A DNA stretch of 64,000 nt, taken from NCBI GenBank assembly GCA_002344795.1, contig DDUM01000002.1, positions 115,131 through 179,130 on the forward strand, given 5' to 3'. Made by a program: the position numbers and the translations under genes. Below the pieces are notes generated by a model, which saw nothing but the letters and a program-made list of their open reading frames with translations, was not told the DNA's origin and searched no databases. The first letter of the stretch is position 1. Each line of letters begins with the position of its first letter. Below are positions 60,549 through 64,000 of the stretch, one piece after another. The DNA comes from Flammeovirgaceae bacterium UBA2338 (GTDB lineage: Bacteria > Bacteroidota > Bacteroidia > Cytophagales > Cyclobacteriaceae).

Positions 60549-60574
60549 AGTTTAAGGTCATATTCCCGCGTTTA

Positions 60575-60598
60575 ATTTACTATTTTAGTAGAGTAAAT
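60575..60598. promoter_or_regulatory. Palindromic operator candidate between divergent genes
   Basis: atttact (60575-60581) and agtaaat (60592-60598) are perfect inverted repeats with a 10-base spacer. A second nested palindrome, tacta-ttt-tagta, lies at 60578-60590. The site occupies the 59-base spacer between the sulfatase and class V aminotransferase-like starts, so a bound regulator would face both promoters. Confidence 0.4.
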
Positions 60599-60607
60599 AC
60601 CATCCTT

Positions 60608-61897
60608 ATGACAACTCGCAGAAACCTATTAAAATCTCTTGGTCTGGGCACGCTCGCACTTTCTACCCTATCCGCTTACAGCTGTAGCAGTGATACCCAA
60701 ACAGCAGAAGTCAATTCAATGCCCACTAATGATGATCCGGAGTATTGGCAAAAGTTAAGAAAGCAGTTTATGCTGTCTGATGATAAAGTATTTTTCAACA
60801 CGGGTACGGTAGGTGTAATGCCGCGCGTGGTAGTGGAGGCGGTTACCAGGCACCTTAACTATATGGCGACTGATGTGGCAGATTGGCCTTATAAAGATGA
60901 TAGCAAGGAAAGGTTTATCAGTGGGTATCAGGATTTGATGTATATCCGTACAAAGGTGGGTAAAATCATCAACTGTGATCCTAAAGGAATTGCACTTACA
61001 GATAACGTCACCAATGCAATGAGTTATATAGCTAATGGCCTTGATTTGAAAGCGGACGATGAGGTGATCATCAGTAATCAGGAGCACCCGGGAGGCAGAT
61101 GTTCCTGGGAGGTGAGAGAAAAAAGAGATGACGTTGTGCTGAAGCAAATTGAAATACCTAAACCCATCCAATCACCTGAGGAGGTTCTAGATATTGTCGT
61201 TAAAAGCTTTACGCCTAAAACAAAGGTGTTAATGCTTTCTCATATCATTTCTGGTAGTGGTGCGATACTTCCTGGGAAGGAAATTTGTGCAGCGGCTAGG
61301 GAAAGAGGAATATTTACCATTCTGGATGGCGCTCAAACAGTAGGTAATATTCGTGTTGATATTCAGGATCTTGGTTGCGATGCGTATGTAGGGTGTTTTC
61401 ACAAATGGATAGGGGCGCCAACGGGTACTGGTTTTATGTATGTTGATCCTGCCAAAATAAAAGAGGTGTGGACTACCGTTGCCAGTGCACAATGGGATAA
61501 TCATGATGACGATGGATATCGTTTTACGCAAAGAGGTACTGGCAATTTCTCTATTCTGTTTGGTCTGGAGGCCGCACTTGATTTTTACTTTCAGGTAGGC
61601 CATGAGCGCTGGACAGATCGTGTTAAATTTTTAGGAGACCGACTGAGAAATGGGTTAGCAGAAAACAAAAAGGTGAGATTTTTTAATCCTGCAGATCCCT
61701 CCATGTGTGCAGGGTTATCAGTATATAATATCGATGGGTTTACAGGTGAGAAATTGCAAGATGCTTATTGGGAAAAAGGAAGAATGCGTCCACGAAATGT
61801 GGGTGAAGTATTTGGTGTTCGACACAGTACACATATTTTTAATAGCACGGATGAAATTGATAAAGCTATCGCTATCGTGAACGAACTCTCAGCTTAA
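60608..61897 (+). CDS. Exported class V aminotransferase-fold PLP protein
   Basis: 429 aa. The N-terminus has a twin-arginine signal (TRRNLLKSLGLGTLALSTL), with a cysteine after it (AYSCSS) that could be a lipidation site, though the lipobox is poor. The enzyme part is fold type I, class V: ILDGAQTVGNIRVDIQ contains the PLP-binding Asp, and FHKWIGAPTGTG contains the Schiff-base Lys266. Relatives are isopenicillin-N epimerase-like and cysteine-desulfurase-like proteins. Export of a folded PLP enzyme through Tat is consistent with the cofactor. The substrate is unknown. Confidence 0.87.
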   Translation: MTTRRNLLKSLGLGTLALSTLSAYSCSSDTQTAEVNSMPTNDDPEYWQKLRKQFMLSDDKVFFNTGTVGVMPRVVVEAVTRHLNYMATDVADWPYKDDSKERFISGYQDLMYIRTKVGKIINCDPKGIALTDNVTNAMSYIANGLDLKADDEVIISNQEHPGGRCSWEVREKRDDVVLKQIEIPKPIQSPEEVLDIVVKSFTPKTKVLMLSHIISGSGAILPGKEICAAARERGIFTILDGAQTVGNIRVDIQDLGCDAYVGCFHKWIGAPTGTGFMYVDPAKIKEVWTTVASAQWDNHDDDGYRFTQRGTGNFSILFGLEAALDFYFQVGHERWTDRVKFLGDRLRNGLAENKKVRFFNPADPSMCAGLSVYNIDGFTGEKLQDAYWEKGRMRPRNVGEVFGVRHSTHIFNSTDEIDKAIAIVNELSA

Positions 61898-61951
61898 GTC
61901 ACCAAACATTAATTTTTGCGATTGAAATGCAGGAGAAAACTGTTTAAATTA

Positions 61952-62416
61952 TCACAGGAAGTGATACAGCAGTATTATTGTTGAGCTAAAAGCGGGCTTG
62001 GAGTTTCCTTTGATTTCCATTACTGCATTTAATTCCGCTTTTGCGATACCTCTTAGGTTGGCAATAGAATTCAATTTTACACGCAAGCAAACTTCCGAAT
62101 CTACCACAACGGGTTGATTGAATTTGAGTCCATCTATTCCATAGTTGACCAGCATTTTGATGTTGTTGACTTCAACAATCTGCCCCCACAGATAGGGAAC
62201 CAAAGACAAAGTAAGGTAGCCATGGGCAATAGTTTTCTGAAATGGACTGTCAGTGGATGCTCTCGCTGTGTCAGTATGAATCCACTGATGATCAAGCGTG
62301 GCATCTGCAAACTTATTGATTTGCTCTTGCGTAATTTTTAAGTATTCGGATGCTCCAATTTCCTTTCCTGTATAGGCAGCAAAATCTTCGAAGCTATTGA
62401 TTATCACTTTGGCCAT
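61952..62416 (-). CDS. MaoC-like (R)-specific enoyl-CoA hydratase family protein
   Basis: 154 aa single hot-dog fold. ITQEQINKFADATLDHQWIH carries the catalytic Asp and His of the (R)-hydratase motif, and DSPFQKTIAHGYLTLSL carries the conserved loop. It hydrates trans-2-enoyl-CoA to (R)-3-hydroxyacyl-CoA. The gene stands alone, convergent with the class V aminotransferase-like gene. Confidence 0.88.
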   Translation of the reverse strand: MAKVIINSFEDFAAYTGKEIGASEYLKITQEQINKFADATLDHQWIHTDTARASTDSPFQKTIAHGYLTLSLVPYLWGQIVEVNNIKMLVNYGIDGLKFNQPVVVDSEVCLRVKLNSIANLRGIAKAELNAVMEIKGNSKPAFSSTIILLYHFL

Positions 62417-62533
62417 GTGTTTATTTTTTATTGAGGGCTTAAGTTAATGAGATTAATGATATAGGCCAATTTCGATATGTTTCTGGCCGACTACCCAGTT
62501 CACATCGGGAGCTGTATGCTTATTGATTATTAT

Positions 62534-62541
62534 TATCTTTG
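62534..62541 (+). promoter_or_regulatory. -7 element of the IF-2-N-like gene
   Basis: tatctttg is an exact TAnnTTTG match and ends 30 bases before the ATG at 62572. It shows the broken-frame gene still has an intact promoter box. Confidence 0.45.
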
Positions 62542-62571
62542 CCTCAGAATTAAGTATCAAAGAACATAATA

Positions 62572-63331
62572 ATGCGATTAGCTCAATTGGCTCGAAAAAT
62601 TGGGGTAAAACCAAGTGAAATTGTCACCTTTTTGGCAAACAAGAATTTACCAATCGAAGAATCGTCCAACACCAAAGTATCTGATGATCAGGTAGAGGAA
62701 GTACTCATGCATTATGCCCCAGGCCATTTGCCTTCTGCTAAATATGATGAACCCGGGATAGAGCCTGAAGAAATGATTGAGTCAACTTCTGCTCAGCAGA
62801 GTATTGAAATTGATGATGTAGCTCTGGATGAACCTGATAAAGCTGAAGGAGTTATCACTAAGGACAATGACACTTCCATTAAGGAAGTGATCAAACCAGT
62901 TTTAGTGGAGCTGCCTGGGTTAAAGGTGGTTGGAAAGATTGACTTGCCTGAGCCAAAAAAGAAGGAAATGGAGAGACCGGAAGGGAACAGAGTAGCAATC
63001 GAAGGAGGGTTACCAGCAAGAGAGAAAAACGAAAGGCCAAAAAGGAGCCGGGATGTAAACCGTGAGAATGAACGCAGGCCAAAAAAAAAATGTTATTGCG
63101 CTACAACGCGAACGCGAAGCAAGGGAAGCATTAAGGAGAAAGGAACAGAAAAAAGAGATTGATAAGGAGCTGCGTACCAAGCGCTATCTCGATAAAATAA
63201 AACAACCCACGCCAATACCTCAACGCATCAAAAAGAATAAGTTCGAGGATGAATATGAAGTGTATACCGAAGAACAGGAAAAACCCAAAAGTTTTATTGG
63301 TAGAATACTAAACTGGTTTGTTTCAGAATAA
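62572..63331 (+). CDS. IF-2 N-terminal-domain-like protein, frame broken at a run of ten A
   Basis: Two overlapping frames make one protein. The first (62572-63162 as it stands) begins RLAQLARKIGVKPSEIVTFL, the small helical domain found at the N-terminus of IF-2, then an acidic and a Lys/Arg-rich linker. At the A10 run (63081-63090) the frame goes wrong. The plus-one frame continues sensibly as KNVIALQREREAREALRRKE and ends FIGRILNWFVSE at 63331, while the original frame gives a Cys/Thr/Arg-rich tail to 63162 that looks like out-of-frame reading. With nine A the product would be 252 aa. The C-terminal amphipathic end suggests membrane association. Confidence 0.75.
63081..63090 (+). other. 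Ten-A homopolymer, slippage or error site
   Basis: A run of exactly ten A after cc. Loss of one A, or a plus-one shift, joins the two halves of the IF-2-N-like gene. Runs of nine or more A are known sites of polymerase slippage and of sequencing error. Confidence 0.8.
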
Positions 63332-63496
63332 TAATCTGGAAGATACTTAATAATTGATTCTGTTCATCTATGAACACTTCGTGTACAGTATTGAATAGTA
63401 TATTCAGACTCCATCCCGTTTTTACGATGAATTATTCAGTTTTAAGAATTGGCAGCAACTTTGCGTTGCATATACCAAACCTAAATTTCAGAATAG

Positions 63497-63697
63497 ATGC
63501 GTACACTTATTGCAATTATACTTTGGTTTCTTCTTTTGGCAGTCAGCTGGCCGCTGGCACTATTGGCCATATTTCTTTTTCCTCTTTTATGGCTGCTTCT
63601 GCTGCCTTTCAGAATTATTGGATTTACGCTTTCAGCAATTTTCGAAGCCATTGGAGCAATCATCATGTTTCCTTTTAGGGTTTTGAAGCGCATTTGA
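63497..63697 (+). CDS. Small hydrophobic membrane protein
   Basis: 66 aa, almost entirely hydrophobic, with two predicted membrane helices (about 3-30 and 38-60) and a basic end (FRVLKRI). The first half is Leu/Trp/Pro-rich (WPLALLAIFLFPLLWLLLLP). Similar small proteins occur in Bacteroidota without a known role. A longer 102-codon frame on the same strand (from 63370) overlaps it but is Ser/Asn/Phe-rich and not protein-like, so I prefer this one. Confidence 0.6.
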   Translation: MRTLIAIILWFLLLAVSWPLALLAIFLFPLLWLLLLPFRIIGFTLSAIFEAIGAIIMFPFRVLKRI

Positions 63698-63750
63698 AAA
63701 GGCAATCTTGTGGTAGTGGGTAATTCTACTATTTCTCTTTAAGGTATGTT

Positions 63751-63930
63751 TTAAAAATGGGCCAGGATATCTTTGCCCCATTTGCCGTTGAGAGCATCAT
63801 TATACCTCCTATTTATATAATTTACTCCTCTATACGAAGATTCTTTTTGGAACGCTAAATAAAAAGCATTGATATCGTGTTTCTCACCTGACTTAGAAAT
63901 TAAAATTTGATTTGAAATTAAAAGACTTGG
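63751..63930 (-). pseudogene. Possible decayed end of a gene
   Basis: The stretch 63698-64000 has no full gene. On the minus strand one frame is open for 59 codons, ending at TAA 63751-63753. It has protein-like composition: EKHDINAFYLAFQKESSYRG and YNDALNGKWGKDILAHF. It has no start codon, and two stops lie just upstream in frame (TGA at 63931-63933 and TAG further right). I read it as the remnant of a C-terminus, of a family I do not recognise. Confidence 0.35.
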
Positions 63931-64000
63931 TCAAAAAAAATACTTTAATTTGATCTCAAGCCTTTTCTTATGTATTTCAATCTAACCGCTATAGCCTTAA

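Noticed and set aside
63370..63678. 102-codon plus-strand frame
   Set aside because: Overlaps the 66-residue hydrophobic protein in another frame; Ser/Asn/Phe-rich with no domain or signal peptide.

Overview
The window reads as chromosome of a Bacteroidota bacterium, most likely a Cytophagales/Cyclobacteriaceae-like lineage. The evidence is AT-leaning DNA with weak Shine-Dalgarno signals, repeated matches to the Bacteroidota promoter pattern (TTG, about 19 bases, TAnnTTTG), a type IX secretion sorting domain, LytTR and propeller-type two-component systems, FtsX-like permeases of the Bacteroidota type, and an imidazolonepropionase and Mla genes of that style. Nothing looks like a prophage, an integron, a CRISPR array or a large island. 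It is mostly housekeeping chromosome with some lineage-specific genes.

Layout. 1-4163 (minus): korA-korB-nuoA-nuoB-nuoC, a 2-oxoacid:ferredoxin oxidoreductase joined almost without gaps to the start of a complex I operon. A 7Fe-type ferredoxin is divergent (4317-4616). 4618-9693 (minus): PLP aminotransferase, metallo-beta-lactamase-fold hydrolase, nitronate monooxygenase family protein and two coupled DUF2157-like membrane proteins. 9739-18542: NAD(P)HX repair enzyme, a very small T9SS-tail protein, UspA, a ferric-reductase-like membrane protein, asnS, rpoN, a PAP2-like protein, an enoyl-CoA hydratase and a beta-barrel. 18680-19257: a tRNA fossil split by a palindrome, an intact tRNA-Arg(ACG) and a dead GIY-YIG gene. 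19339-25437 (minus): DUF5690-like transporter, an ECF sigma factor with a small membrane protein, and a propeller protein with an FtsX-like permease. 25605-31806 (plus): propeller sensor kinase, NarL regulator and zinc metalloprotease.

31848-36263 (minus) is the most unusual locus. A secreted protein built of 34-residue SDHY repeats lies upstream of a LytS-type kinase, a second kinase-like protein that has lost its phospho-acceptor histidine and ATP-box residues, and a LytTR regulator, all in one direction with tight spacing.

36469-52643 holds a glycosyltransferase, an rRNA/tRNA 2'-O-methyltransferase, a TPR histidine kinase, an RlmI-like methyltransferase, typA, a TPR protein, a DUF4136 lipoprotein, beta-barrels, guaA, a periplasmic-binding protein, hutI, OsmC, apt and a LON-domain protein. 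52662-58684 (minus) is an Mla-type lipid ABC transporter and the fused acyl-CoA mutase IcmF. 58914-63697 holds a sulfatase lipoprotein, a Tat-exported class V aminotransferase-like protein, a MaoC hydratase, an IF-2-N-like protein whose frame breaks at a run of ten A, and a small membrane protein. The last 300 bases contain only what looks like a decayed gene end.

All calls come from reading sequence and translated ORFs. No database search was run, and promoter, terminator and membrane-segment positions are visual estimates.
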